64,000 bases of DNA from Ruegeria_C sp040830705 (GTDB taxonomy: Bacteria; Pseudomonadota; Alphaproteobacteria; Rhodobacterales; Rhodobacteraceae): positions 61,510 through 125,509 of the forward strand of contig JBFOME010000003.1 in assembly GCA_040830705.1 (NCBI GenBank). Reading direction: 5' to 3'. Positions within the stretch are counted from its first letter, which is position 1. The number at the start of each line of letters is the position of its first letter. Of this stretch, positions 16,593-25,387 are shown piece after piece. The notes beneath the pieces were generated by a model. That model had not been told where the DNA came from and did not search any database. It saw only the letters and a list, made by a program, of their open reading frames with translations. Made by a program: the position numbers and the translations under genes.

Positions 16593-19500
16593 TTATGAGG
16601 TGTGCGAATGGCCGGGCGCTTCGGCCTTTACCCCGCGGATTTCATAAGTCTTGACCGGCTCAGCGATCCCACGCAGCTGGATCGCGCCGCCGGGAACACA
16701 GTCGATCCTGGATTGAATCCGGTCGTGAGTTTGCGTGGAGATCAGAATGCCACCGGCGCGTGCGGCGTTTTCAAGTCGCGAGGCCTGATTTACCGCGCGT
16801 CCGATAATCGTGTAGTCCATCCGCGTCTCACTGCCGAAATTGCCGACCGTGCAATACCCGGTGTGAATACCCATGCGGCATTCCAGCGGGTTTTTGATCC
16901 CGGCATTGTGCCATTGCTGACGTAGCACAGTCAGACGGTCGCGCATCGCGATTGCCATTTCTGCGCAAGCAATCGCGTCATTATCCGCCCCCTTTGTTTC
17001 CGGGTCACCGAAAAAAATGACAATTGCGTCCCCAACATATTTGTCGATGGTGGCCCCAAAGGATAGCGCAACTTCGGACATTTCGGACAGGTAGTGATTG
17101 AGAAGCGATTTCAGTTCTTCAGAAGGCATGTGCTCGGCCAGTTCGGTAAACCCGACAAGGTCCGAGAAAAAAATCGTTAGAAGTTTGCGTTCCGAGGTCA
17201 GCCTGACCTCTTTCTCGCGGTCAAAGATCGAGCGGTAGACCTGCGGTGACAGATACTTGGACAGTTGGTTGGCTACCGCTTCCAGCGCGTTGGTTTTCTC
17301 ACTTAGCTCGGCAGTGCGCTGTTCCACCTTTTGTTCCAACCCATCATAGAGTTCGGCGTTTTCTATCGAAATGGACGCTTGTGCCGCCAGCAGTTCGGCA
17401 ATCGACATCCGGGCCTCGGGGAACGCACCCGCAGCCAGATTGTTTTCCAGATAGGCAATGCCGGCAAACTGATCGGACCGGATGATCGGAACGCACATAA
17501 CTGACCGCGTGCCGTTTTTGGCCACATAGGGATCAGTGCTATATCGGGGCAGTGCCGATGCGTCATCCAGAACCAGTGGTTTGCGGGTTCGCGAAACGTA
17601 GTTGACCAGCGACAACGGCACCGTGTCCGGCCCGGGCTCGAAACGATCCCCGTGTGTTGTCAAACCGGCAGGCTCGACGGTGCATTCGACCTCAACCCAG
17701 AGGTCGCTACCATTCTGACTTAGGAATACGCCCCTCTGCGCGCCAGTGCTTTCTAGCAGAATCTGCATCGTCCGAGACAACAGATTGCCAAGCACGATCT
17801 CGCCCGAGATCGCGCGTGCGGCATTCATGACCGCCTGTAGATCCAGTGAGCTCTGAGAGATGGAGAAGGCCATTTCCACGCCCGCCGGGTCCACGTCCAC
17901 TTGTCCGTCAGGCGCGGTAGACCTGACCGTCGGGTTCTGGCTGTCCAGTTGCCTGACCTTCCGAGTGGCGCCCCAGCGACTATACAGTTGACGGGCCGCA
18001 CTAACATGGGCAGCGGCGGCGAGTGTCTGGCCGATCTGTCGGAAGGCCTCTGCACACATCTCGTGGATCATTGCCTGATCACGGGTGAAACCGTTTGCCT
18101 CGGCGCAGGAGACTGCTTCGGAAAACCCTGCAAATGCGGTCACCGCGTCGCCGCGCAACCGGTCCATTTCGGCCTGCATGGCAAGGTTGAGATGCTGAAA
18201 ATTCTCGGGGCAATGTTGGGCCCAGCTTGCCATCTGTTCCGCGTGGCTGGCCAGCTTCGTCCAAATCCCGGTATCGGCTGTTTGTTCGTAAGATGAGGCG
18301 TAAGTCAGAAAGGCAATGAACCGGAATCTGGCGGATTGAGGCAGGGACATAACGCTGTCCATCAGCTGTTCCTGCGCAGTGATATGAGGCAGGGCGCCCT
18401 GAAAATCGCGATACATGCAATGCAACTCGGCCTTGTAGATGTGGTAGTTCGCCACTCCCGTCATGAATTTCCGGTCCCGCATCCGCTGAATGCAGGCCTG
18501 TTCGTCAAAGGCCTCGTTTGTCAATGAGAACCGGTCCCGCGTATTGCCCGCAAAGTTCTGCAGCATTTGCAAAAACAGGCTTCCGGAATCGTAGCTGTCC
18601 TCGTAGTTGCAGTCCTTCACGATCATCAGATACCGGATTTGCTCGGCAATCGCGGTTTCCAGATCCAGCCGGGGGTCCCAGATTATGCAGTCCTGCGCGT
18701 TATAGGCCAGATACAGCAGGTCTCCGGATTGGTATCCGGCCTCGAGCCCGCGTTTGAACCAGTCGGTCATGGTCGTCCAATGATGGCTCCAGTGATGGAT
18801 GAACATCGTATAGACGTAGAGGATGCGGGACTTCAGCGCGATGTCGTCATAGGTTTCGTTCATTGCCAGGGCAAGCTTGCCAAACTCCAGCGCTTCGGCG
18901 GGACGGTTCATGCCGCCACACAGCAGCATACCATAAGTGGAATAGGCAAAGGCGGTCTCGGCCGAATTCCCGTATTTCAGCGACAAGTTGACCGATTTAA
19001 GGACCAGCAGACGGAACAGGTTGCCCGCGCCTGAAAGGAAGGCGGCGGGGAAAATCTCCATCAACAATTCTATCGCCGTGGTCATCCTGGCGTCCGTCAT
19101 ACGATCGGCATGGATCAGATCGGCGATCTGCCGGCCCCTGAGGTTGGTCGATATCTCGGCGATCTCGGCGTCCAACTCGGCCTTTGACACATCCGCAGTG
19201 AATCGTATGCCGAGCAGGTCCAGACCTTCGAGAGCAGCATTGATCGAGTCGCCCATGCGGCCCAACGTCGAATAGTGCCGGGTGCGCATCGATAGTGCGC
19301 GCGCCCTTTCCAGCGGAGTCCTCAGGTTTTCCAAGGCATTGGAAATCTCGGCATCGGCATCGGAATGCAGTCCGTTCAGATACGCTGTCTGCGCATAGAG
19401 GGATGACAGGTCTTTCGTCAGATCATATGCCTCGTGCCATGCGTGTGTGGGCAAGAGCGACCGCGCAACGCGCAGATAATTCAACGCCACATTGTAGGAG

Positions 19501-21851
19501 GAAGCTTCATGCGCGACTTGGGCCGCTGTCAGGTTCAGTCTTGCCAGTTCGCATTTCTCTTTTTGCTCCTGGATCAGACTTTGCGCCTTGTTCAGATGAT
19601 GGACGATTTTGACGGCACGTTCCTCTGGCGGCTCGCTTGTGACTTCCTTTTGCAGAAGCTTGCCGATGGACAAGTGCACCGGCTGCTTGTCGGCTTTGTC
19701 GATTAGCTCATAGGCTGCCTCATGCAGCCGGTCATGCTGAAACCGATAGCGCGGGTTCGTCCCGATGTCGGCCTTGCCGACAGTCTGGGCCGCAATCTGA
19801 TCAAAAAGCTGATAGCTGTCATCCAGGGGCAGGATGATGTTGCTTGCAAGCGCGCTCATCAATGATAGCCCAAGTTGTTCCTTCGAGCGCTGATGGATCA
19901 CTGACAGTTTGGCCATGTCGAACTCATGCCCGATACAGGCCGCCATGCGCAGCGTGTCCTTGGTGTCCTTGGGCAGTTTGTTTAGGTTTCCGATTAGGAA
20001 GTCGACGATGTTGTCGCCAATCTCTGCACGGCTGATCGTATCCAGATCCCACCGCCACCGGCCGCGCGCGCGGTCGAACCAGATCATGCCGTCATCAAAT
20101 AGGGACTGCAAAAGCTCTTTGACAAAGAAGGGGTTGCCCTCGGTCGTCCGGTACAGCTCTGCGCTTAGCTGCTGCGTGGACCGTTCGTCGGTGCGGAACG
20201 TGCGGGCGACGACCTGGTTCACCACAGATAGTGCAAGCGGCGGCAGGGACAGGTCGTGCACCTCACGGAGCTTGGAGACTTCGCTGCGCATCAGGCTGAG
20301 CAGGTGATTACCATCAACCTCATTGTCCCGATAAGCACCCAGAACAAACAAATGACCAACATCGCGCGCGGTCACCAGTTTCTGCACGAGGTTCAGCGTT
20401 GGCGCATCCGCCCATTGCAGGTCGTCCAGATACAGAACGAGCCGGTGGTCGGCGCTGGCCAGCCGCCTGACGAAGCTTAGGAAGGTTAGTTGCAGGCGGT
20501 TTTGCGCTTCGGTTGGCGGTAGCGCCGGGACCGGAGGCTGCGGCCCAATGATCTCCTCCAACTCGGGCAGGACTTCCAGCAGAACCTGTGCGTTTCGCCC
20601 AAGTGCATCAACGATGGTTTCCTTCCAAATGGCCAACCGCTCAGGTGGTTCGGCCAGCAATTCCTGCACCAATCCGGAAAAGGCTGCGGCAATACCGCTA
20701 TAGGGTTTGGCGCGTTCGAACTGGTCGAATTTTCCGCGCAGGAAAAACCCGCGCGCTTTGGTGACCGGCTTATTCAGCGCGTCGACGAGTGCGGATTTTC
20801 CTACCCCCGAACTGCCAGAAATCAGGCACAGCTCAGGCGAGCCCCGTTCGACATTGCGAAACAGTCCGGTCAAGAAAGCCAATTCCGTATCGCGACCCAG
20901 CAGCAGCTGCGGCACGCGGAACGTTTCTGAAATGTCGCGCTGCGCTATCTCGAACGGAGCGACCCGACCGGCGTCTAACAATTGACCGAGGCAATGCCGC
21001 AAATCATGCAGCAGCCCGTAAGAGCTTTGATAGCGGTCTTCCGGATCCTTGGCGAGCAGACGGAGCACGATCTGAATGACGGGTGCGGGCACATGCGCCT
21101 CGGCGTTTTCGGGGATGGCTGGAAGTTTGGCGATATGGGCATGCACCCATTCCAGTTGAGTCTCGGCGGTGAAAGGCAGGTGGCCGAACAGCAATTCAAA
21201 GAACACCACGCCCAGCGAGTAGAAATCCGAGCGGTAGTCGACGTCATGTGAAATCCGGGCGGTCTGTTCGGGCGAAATGTAGGGCAAGTGGCCTTCGACC
21301 GACTTCGATGCAACCTTGCCCTGATGTTCGCGCGTCAGCGTGGCGGCGATTTCGAAGTTCATCAGTTTGATGCTCCAGTCGGAATCGTCGAGCAGGATGT
21401 TCTGCGGGGCCACGTTCTTATGCACCATGTTGCGGTCATGGACGGCGCTTAGCGCCGCAGTCAGGTCGATGGCAATGCTGAGAATCTGGTCTAGCGACCA
21501 GGTGGCCACGCGCTTTTTCCGCAGATAGTGCGACAGCGGCCAACCGGTCGCCGGGCTGATCATGACGGGGTTTCCGTCGCGTCGAAAGCGGATGTCCGAA
21601 ACGGGCAGAATGCCGTCTGCCTCGCCGAATTCGCTCAGCAGCCAGTATTCGCGTTCCAGCCTCTTTGCGTCGCGGGAATTGGGGAATTCGGCGGACAGAG
21701 TCTTTAGAATCGCCGGCTGTCCGCTCTGGCGATGTCGCGCGCGGAAAAGCGAACTCGAGTCGAAAGCCTCGATCCGCTGTTCAATCTGATATCCGGCTAT
21801 TTCAGCATTCAAGGCAGAAACTACCTTTTTTGCAGTCTTCAGAAGTACCAA
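16593..21851 (-). CDS. Pseudokinase-AAA ATPase-GAF-adenylate/guanylate cyclase
   Basis: A 1752-residue cytoplasmic signalling protein. Residues 20-295 are a Ser/Thr kinase fold with the VAIK-type Lys50 (AILKTL), but the catalytic loop is VHKNVAPQN (N146 where Asp is required) and the DFG motif is NFE (165-167). An AAA/STAND ATPase follows (Walker A GSSGVGKS at 346-353, Walker B LVLYLDDLQWAD), then a long TPR-like helical region. A GAF domain (about 1290-1460), a short coiled coil and a class III cyclase complete it. The cyclase keeps its metal and substrate motifs (FFSDLVGFTEL, KYVGDAIVIFFG, IGRAVNQASRLE). The kinase-AAA-GAF layout is known in large sensor proteins; a cyclase output is less usual. 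The start is uncertain: TTG 21851 has no ribosome site, and TTG 21812 is an alternative. Confidence 0.85.
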   Translation of the reverse strand: MVLLKTAKKVVSALNAEIAGYQIEQRIEAFDSSSLFRARHRQSGQPAILKTLSAEFPNSRDAKRLEREYWLLSEFGEADGILPVSDIRFRRDGNPVMISPATGWPLSHYLRKKRVATWSLDQILSIAIDLTAALSAVHDRNMVHKNVAPQNILLDDSDWSIKLMNFEIAATLTREHQGKVASKSVEGHLPYISPEQTARISHDVDYRSDFYSLGVVFFELLFGHLPFTAETQLEWVHAHIAKLPAIPENAEAHVPAPVIQIVLRLLAKDPEDRYQSSYGLLHDLRHCLGQLLDAGRVAPFEIAQRDISETFRVPQLLLGRDTELAFLTGLFRNVERGSPELCLISGSSGVGKSALVDALNKPVTKARGFFLRGKFDQFERAKPYSGIAAAFSGLVQELLAEPPERLAIWKETIVDALGRNAQVLLEVLPELEEIIGPQPPVPALPPTEAQNRLQLTFLSFVRRLASADHRLVLYLDDLQWADAPTLNLVQKLVTARDVGHLFVLGAYRDNEVDGNHLLSLMRSEVSKLREVHDLSLPPLALSVVNQVVARTFRTDERSTQQLSAELYRTTEGNPFFVKELLQSLFDDGMIWFDRARGRWRWDLDTISRAEIGDNIVDFLIGNLNKLPKDTKDTLRMAACIGHEFDMAKLSVIHQRSKEQLGLSLMSALASNIILPLDDSYQLFDQIAAQTVGKADIGTNPRYRFQHDRLHEAAYELIDKADKQPVHLSIGKLLQKEVTSEPPEERAVKIVHHLNKAQSLIQEQKEKCELARLNLTAAQVAHEASSYNVALNYLRVARSLLPTHAWHEAYDLTKDLSSLYAQTAYLNGLHSDADAEISNALENLRTPLERARALSMRTRHYSTLGRMGDSINAALEGLDLLGIRFTADVSKAELDAEIAEISTNLRGRQIADLIHADRMTDARMTTAIELLMEIFPAAFLSGAGNLFRLLVLKSVNLSLKYGNSAETAFAYSTYGMLLCGGMNRPAEALEFGKLALAMNETYDDIALKSRILYVYTMFIHHWSHHWTTMTDWFKRGLEAGYQSGDLLYLAYNAQDCIIWDPRLDLETAIAEQIRYLMIVKDCNYEDSYDSGSLFLQMLQNFAGNTRDRFSLTNEAFDEQACIQRMRDRKFMTGVANYHIYKAELHCMYRDFQGALPHITAQEQLMDSVMSLPQSARFRFIAFLTYASSYEQTADTGIWTKLASHAEQMASWAQHCPENFQHLNLAMQAEMDRLRGDAVTAFAGFSEAVSCAEANGFTRDQAMIHEMCAEAFRQIGQTLAAAAHVSAARQLYSRWGATRKVRQLDSQNPTVRSTAPDGQVDVDPAGVEMAFSISQSSLDLQAVMNAARAISGEIVLGNLLSRTMQILLESTGAQRGVFLSQNGSDLWVEVECTVEPAGLTTHGDRFEPGPDTVPLSLVNYVSRTRKPLVLDDASALPRYSTDPYVAKNGTRSVMCVPIIRSDQFAGIAYLENNLAAGAFPEARMSIAELLAAQASISIENAELYDGLEQKVEQRTAELSEKTNALEAVANQLSKYLSPQVYRSIFDREKEVRLTSERKLLTIFFSDLVGFTELAEHMPSEELKSLLNHYLSEMSEVALSFGATIDKYVGDAIVIFFGDPETKGADNDAIACAEMAIAMRDRLTVLRQQWHNAGIKNPLECRMGIHTGYCTVGNFGSETRMDYTIIGRAVNQASRLENAARAGGILISTQTHDRIQSRIDCVPGGAIQLRGIAEPVKTYEIRGVKAEAPGHSHTS

Positions 21852-21862
21852 TTAAATAAACT

Positions 21863-22729
21863 ATGACATGGACCTCGCAGGCTGCCATATTGCGAAATGC
21901 GGGTCCGGTTCAGAGCATAACCTTGATTAAGTATTTTGGATACGGCTCTAATATGAATTTTATTTCATTGCGGGCCAAGGGAGTGGTCCCGTCCGCCTCG
22001 CGCGCGGCGGTACTGAACGGATGGCGGCTGGAATTTAATGTCGAACATTTCTTTCGCCACGAAGGCGGGGTTGGCAATATCGAATGCACCGGAGGTCCTG
22101 CCGACCGTGTGCTGGGGGTTCTTCATTGTTGCGATGAAACGGACCTTGCGGCACTGGATCGGATGGAGGCTTACGGTGTCGGCTATGATCGGGTCGAGGT
22201 CACGGTTGAAACCGAGCTGGGCACTGAACGGGCGTTGGCTTATGTTGGCTTGCCGGAGTTCGTGAACGATGCCTGCCGACCCACCCGGCGATATCTGAAC
22301 ATCCTGTCTCGTGGAGCCGCCGAGGCCGGTCTGGACCCTGCATATATCGCCGCGCTTGACGCGCGACCCGTTCTGCCCCCCCGAAAGCTGTCCCCGTTCC
22401 AACCAGCAGAAACCGGGTCGAGTCTGGACCATACCGCGCTTGCGCCGCATCTGACAGCACTTGCGGGATCGGTGTTCGACATGTCCGGCGCCCGCCCGGC
22501 CCAATCCATCGCAAAAGACTGGTTCGGCGGCAAGGAGGTGACCCTGTTTCTGCTGAAACGTCTGGACACGAGCGACGGGTCTGAATGTCTGGAGGATGTT
22601 ATAGCCGACCGCCTGCGCCCGGATCAGCGCGATTGCCTCAATACCTATCTGCATGCCTTTGCGGATGAGTATGCCTATGTCGGTCGATTCGACTACACTT
22701 CCCTGCCCGACGAAAAAACGCTAGGATAG
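21863..22729 (+). CDS. Gamma-glutamylcyclotransferase-like protein
   Basis: A 288-residue protein. KYFGYGSNMN near the N-terminus is the substrate-binding loop of the gamma-glutamylcyclotransferase fold, and RVLGVLHCCDETDLAALDRMEAYG carries the glutamate region expected after it. The C-terminal 120 residues (from about DHTALAPHL) are an extension not typical of the enzyme. ATG 21863 is only 12 bases from the proposed start of the divergent cyclase gene and has no ribosome site; a TTG near 21922, four codons before the YFGYGSN motif, may be the true start. Two further plus-strand genes follow closely. Confidence 0.65.
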   Translation: MTWTSQAAILRNAGPVQSITLIKYFGYGSNMNFISLRAKGVVPSASRAAVLNGWRLEFNVEHFFRHEGGVGNIECTGGPADRVLGVLHCCDETDLAALDRMEAYGVGYDRVEVTVETELGTERALAYVGLPEFVNDACRPTRRYLNILSRGAAEAGLDPAYIAALDARPVLPPRKLSPFQPAETGSSLDHTALAPHLTALAGSVFDMSGARPAQSIAKDWFGGKEVTLFLLKRLDTSDGSECLEDVIADRLRPDQRDCLNTYLHAFADEYAYVGRFDYTSLPDEKTLG

Positions 22730-22751
22730 CCTTATTTTTCGGGGAAGTATT

Positions 22752-23477
22752 ATGACTCTTTCGGACGCTCAGCATTTGGCCGCCGCACCTCATGGTGCTA
22801 TCACGGAACCCCTGCAGGACATCTTTTTCGTCACCGGCACGCGCGAAATGCACTTCAACGAAATCGACTGGCAATTCAGCCGCAACATGACAGTGGTGCG
22901 CGAAGGCGATCAACTGACATTGTTCAACGCGGTGCGCCTGTCCGAGGACGGGCTGAAGGCGCTGGAGAGCCTCGGTCGGATCGCAAACGTGGTACAGGTA
23001 GGCGGACTGCACGGAGCCGATGACGCCTTTTATCGGGATACGTTTGGTGCGACCTACTGGGCGCAGCCAGGTGCCGGGCAGGACGGCGTTCCGGTGGACC
23101 GGGAACTGATCGAAGGCGGCCCGTTGCCGGTGTCGGGGGCCGAATTGTTCACCTTTAAGACCACAAAAACACCCGAATGCATTTTCCGGCTGGACCGCGA
23201 TGGTGGCGTGCTGATTGCCTGCGACGCCCTGCAAAATTATTTGGAACCGGATGAGTATTTTAGCAACGACTCTGCCGAGATGATGACCGGTATGGGGTTT
23301 TTCACACCAGCGAATGTCGGGCCGGTCTGGAGACAGGTGGCCGAACCCGGCGCCGAGGATTTCCGCCGCCTCGCGAATTTGGACTACAGGTATGTGTTCT
23401 GCGGTCATGGTGCGCCGGTGCTGGATGGCGCTTCGGCGGCCTATAAGGCGACGTTCCAGCGTCTGTTTGACGTCTAA
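22752..23477 (+). CDS. MBL-fold protein, DUF4336-like, degenerate metal site
   Basis: A 241-residue protein with GGGGAAG before ATG 22752. The layout follows the metallo-beta-lactamase fold as in DUF4336-type proteins: IANVVQVGGLHGADDAFYRDTF where the HxHxDH motif would be, LIACDALQNY for the bridging Asp and YVFCGHGAPVLDGA for the late His. The first motif lacks the HxH pair, as in DUF4336 relatives, so metal binding is doubtful. The gene lies between the cyclotransferase-like and the beta-helix genes, same strand, short gaps. Confidence 0.6.
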   Translation: MTLSDAQHLAAAPHGAITEPLQDIFFVTGTREMHFNEIDWQFSRNMTVVREGDQLTLFNAVRLSEDGLKALESLGRIANVVQVGGLHGADDAFYRDTFGATYWAQPGAGQDGVPVDRELIEGGPLPVSGAELFTFKTTKTPECIFRLDRDGGVLIACDALQNYLEPDEYFSNDSAEMMTGMGFFTPANVGPVWRQVAEPGAEDFRRLANLDYRYVFCGHGAPVLDGASAAYKATFQRLFDV

Positions 23478-23573
23478 AGTATCGCGCTGGCCCGCCGCGC
23501 GGGGCAGGGGCATTCAGTGATCACCACCGGGCCGGTTCGACGGCAGAATATTCTATTTGGAGAGGAACGGATC

Positions 23574-25304
23574 GTGACGACATCTCGCTGGAAGGCCAAT
23601 CCACAATCTGATCAATGGAACGCGGCAGAAAACTGGGACGCTGGCCAGGTCCCGGACGCCAATGCCCTGTTCGACGCCTCATCCCGAACCGCGATTAGCT
23701 TCACGGCTGACTCCGCAGCTCAGATCGAACAGATCGAGTTCGCCGAGACTGCAGCAGCCTATTCCTTCACCGTACGGGATATTGCCAAGCATCCTGCCCT
23801 GACAATCTCCGGTGCTGGTATCGTGAACCGGTCTCTCAATACGCAAAGTTTTGTCGTGGCGTCGTACGGAACCTACAATCAGCCACAGCTGAAATTTACC
23901 GGTGCGGCGACGGTGGGTGACGGGCCGATCAGCTTTTATGCCGGCCCGCCCTCATTAGAGACAACCTATGGCGGCGGCACCATTGCTTTCCACGACGACG
24001 CCAGTGCAGGGGCGGCCTATTTCACTCTGAGAACCGGAAAAGTGCCCCCTCCCAACCGTCAGAGCAGTCTTGGCGGTACCGTTTCGTTCAGTGAGCGCGC
24101 GCGCGCCGGAACCGCTACCTTCTCGATTTTCGGAACGTTGGGCAGCGACGGCGACACTTTCGCGAATGCAGTGTTTCATCAGGCGGCCTCGGCTGATAAT
24201 GGCACCTTCATCAACCGCGGCGGTACGGTGCCAAGCGGCGATGGCGGCAACACCCAGTTTTACGACTATTCCTCCGCGGCGCAGGGCACTTATCTCAATC
24301 ACGGTGGAACGGCGGTCGATGCCAACTGGAAAGGGGCGAATGGCGGCGACGTCTCCTTTGACGGGGCGGCGACTGGCGGTCAGGGGACATTTTACAACTA
24401 CCCGGCCACAATCGATGGCGCGCATGGGGGGGTGACGAGTTTCAACAACAATCCCAACTTCCCAGCAATGGAAAATGCGGGCGCTTCGGCGGGAGAGGGG
24501 ACATATATCAACTACGGTGCAACCAAAGAAAGCCCCGGCGGTGGCGGGCATACCGAATTTACCGCCCGCTTCGGCTATGCCAACGGCGGGCGCGCAAAAA
24601 TTCTGAACTTTGGCAGCGCTCTGAACAGCGCCTCGACCGCTGGTCATACGATTTTCTCGATCAAGCCGCCCAACGCGTTTTTTTCCAGTGCAGACAATGC
24701 GACTATATGGAACCATCCCGGACAGGCCGGAGGTTTCACCATTTTCGAGTCTTCCTACGGCACCGGTGCGCCGAACCGGCCGCCAACTGCCGGAAATGCG
24801 ACGATCTATAACCTGGGTAGCGATGCGCCGGATCAGCAAGGCGGGTACACCTCTTTTAACGATGTCGGAACGGCAGGAAACGCCACACTGATTGCCTATG
24901 GTGGAACCCGAGGCGGGGCTGGAGGGCAGATTCAGTTTGCTGACAGCTCAACCGGCGGCACTGCAAAGATCCACCTGCTTGGCAATGGCACGCTGGATAT
25001 CAGCGGGCACAAGCAGGGGCTGAGCATCGGCCATCTGGAACTGACCAACGGTGTGATAAAGATCCGGCTTGGGGCAGACCCCACCACCCTGACCATTGCA
25101 GAGGCGCTGAAGGTCAATCTGTCGCCTGTGATGATGATCTTCTCGTTTCCCGACGATCATAGTATCGAGCCGGGTGTGGAGTATCCCGTACTGACGGCCC
25201 CCAGTCTGGCGGAGCTGAACGCGAGCGCATATGAGGCTAACAAGATACACAACCTTACTCCGAAATTTGTGATCGAAGCGGATGTTCTGAAAGTGTCCTA
25301 CTGA
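23574..25304 (+). CDS. Beta-helix repeat protein, autotransporter-passenger-like
   Basis: A 576-residue protein starting at GTG 23574 (GGAGAGGAAC upstream). The opening SRWKANPQSDQWNAAENW, followed by QVPDANALFD, matches the N-terminus of beta-helical passenger proteins. Residues 100-480 hold nine or more repeats of roughly 30-40 residues with the pattern GGxxxF...AGxxTxxNxG, for example NGTFINRGGT, QGTYLNHGGT, EGTYINYGAT, NATIYNLGS. No signal peptide, membrane anchor or autotransporter barrel is visible, so how or whether it leaves the cell is unclear. The last 80 residues are a plain alpha/beta tail. Third gene of a plus-strand trio and convergent with the histidine kinase gene. Confidence 0.65.
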   Translation: MTTSRWKANPQSDQWNAAENWDAGQVPDANALFDASSRTAISFTADSAAQIEQIEFAETAAAYSFTVRDIAKHPALTISGAGIVNRSLNTQSFVVASYGTYNQPQLKFTGAATVGDGPISFYAGPPSLETTYGGGTIAFHDDASAGAAYFTLRTGKVPPPNRQSSLGGTVSFSERARAGTATFSIFGTLGSDGDTFANAVFHQAASADNGTFINRGGTVPSGDGGNTQFYDYSSAAQGTYLNHGGTAVDANWKGANGGDVSFDGAATGGQGTFYNYPATIDGAHGGVTSFNNNPNFPAMENAGASAGEGTYINYGATKESPGGGGHTEFTARFGYANGGRAKILNFGSALNSASTAGHTIFSIKPPNAFFSSADNATIWNHPGQAGGFTIFESSYGTGAPNRPPTAGNATIYNLGSDAPDQQGGYTSFNDVGTAGNATLIAYGGTRGGAGGQIQFADSSTGGTAKIHLLGNGTLDISGHKQGLSIGHLELTNGVIKIRLGADPTTLTIAEALKVNLSPVMMIFSFPDDHSIEPGVEYPVLTAPSLAELNASAYEANKIHNLTPKFVIEADVLKVSY

Positions 25305-25387
25305 ACCTCGTCGGTCGGATTTTTGCGGTGGCAGCGCCACGTTGTTTTGCCGGGAGTTTTGTCTTATGCCGCTGGAGCATCTAACCC

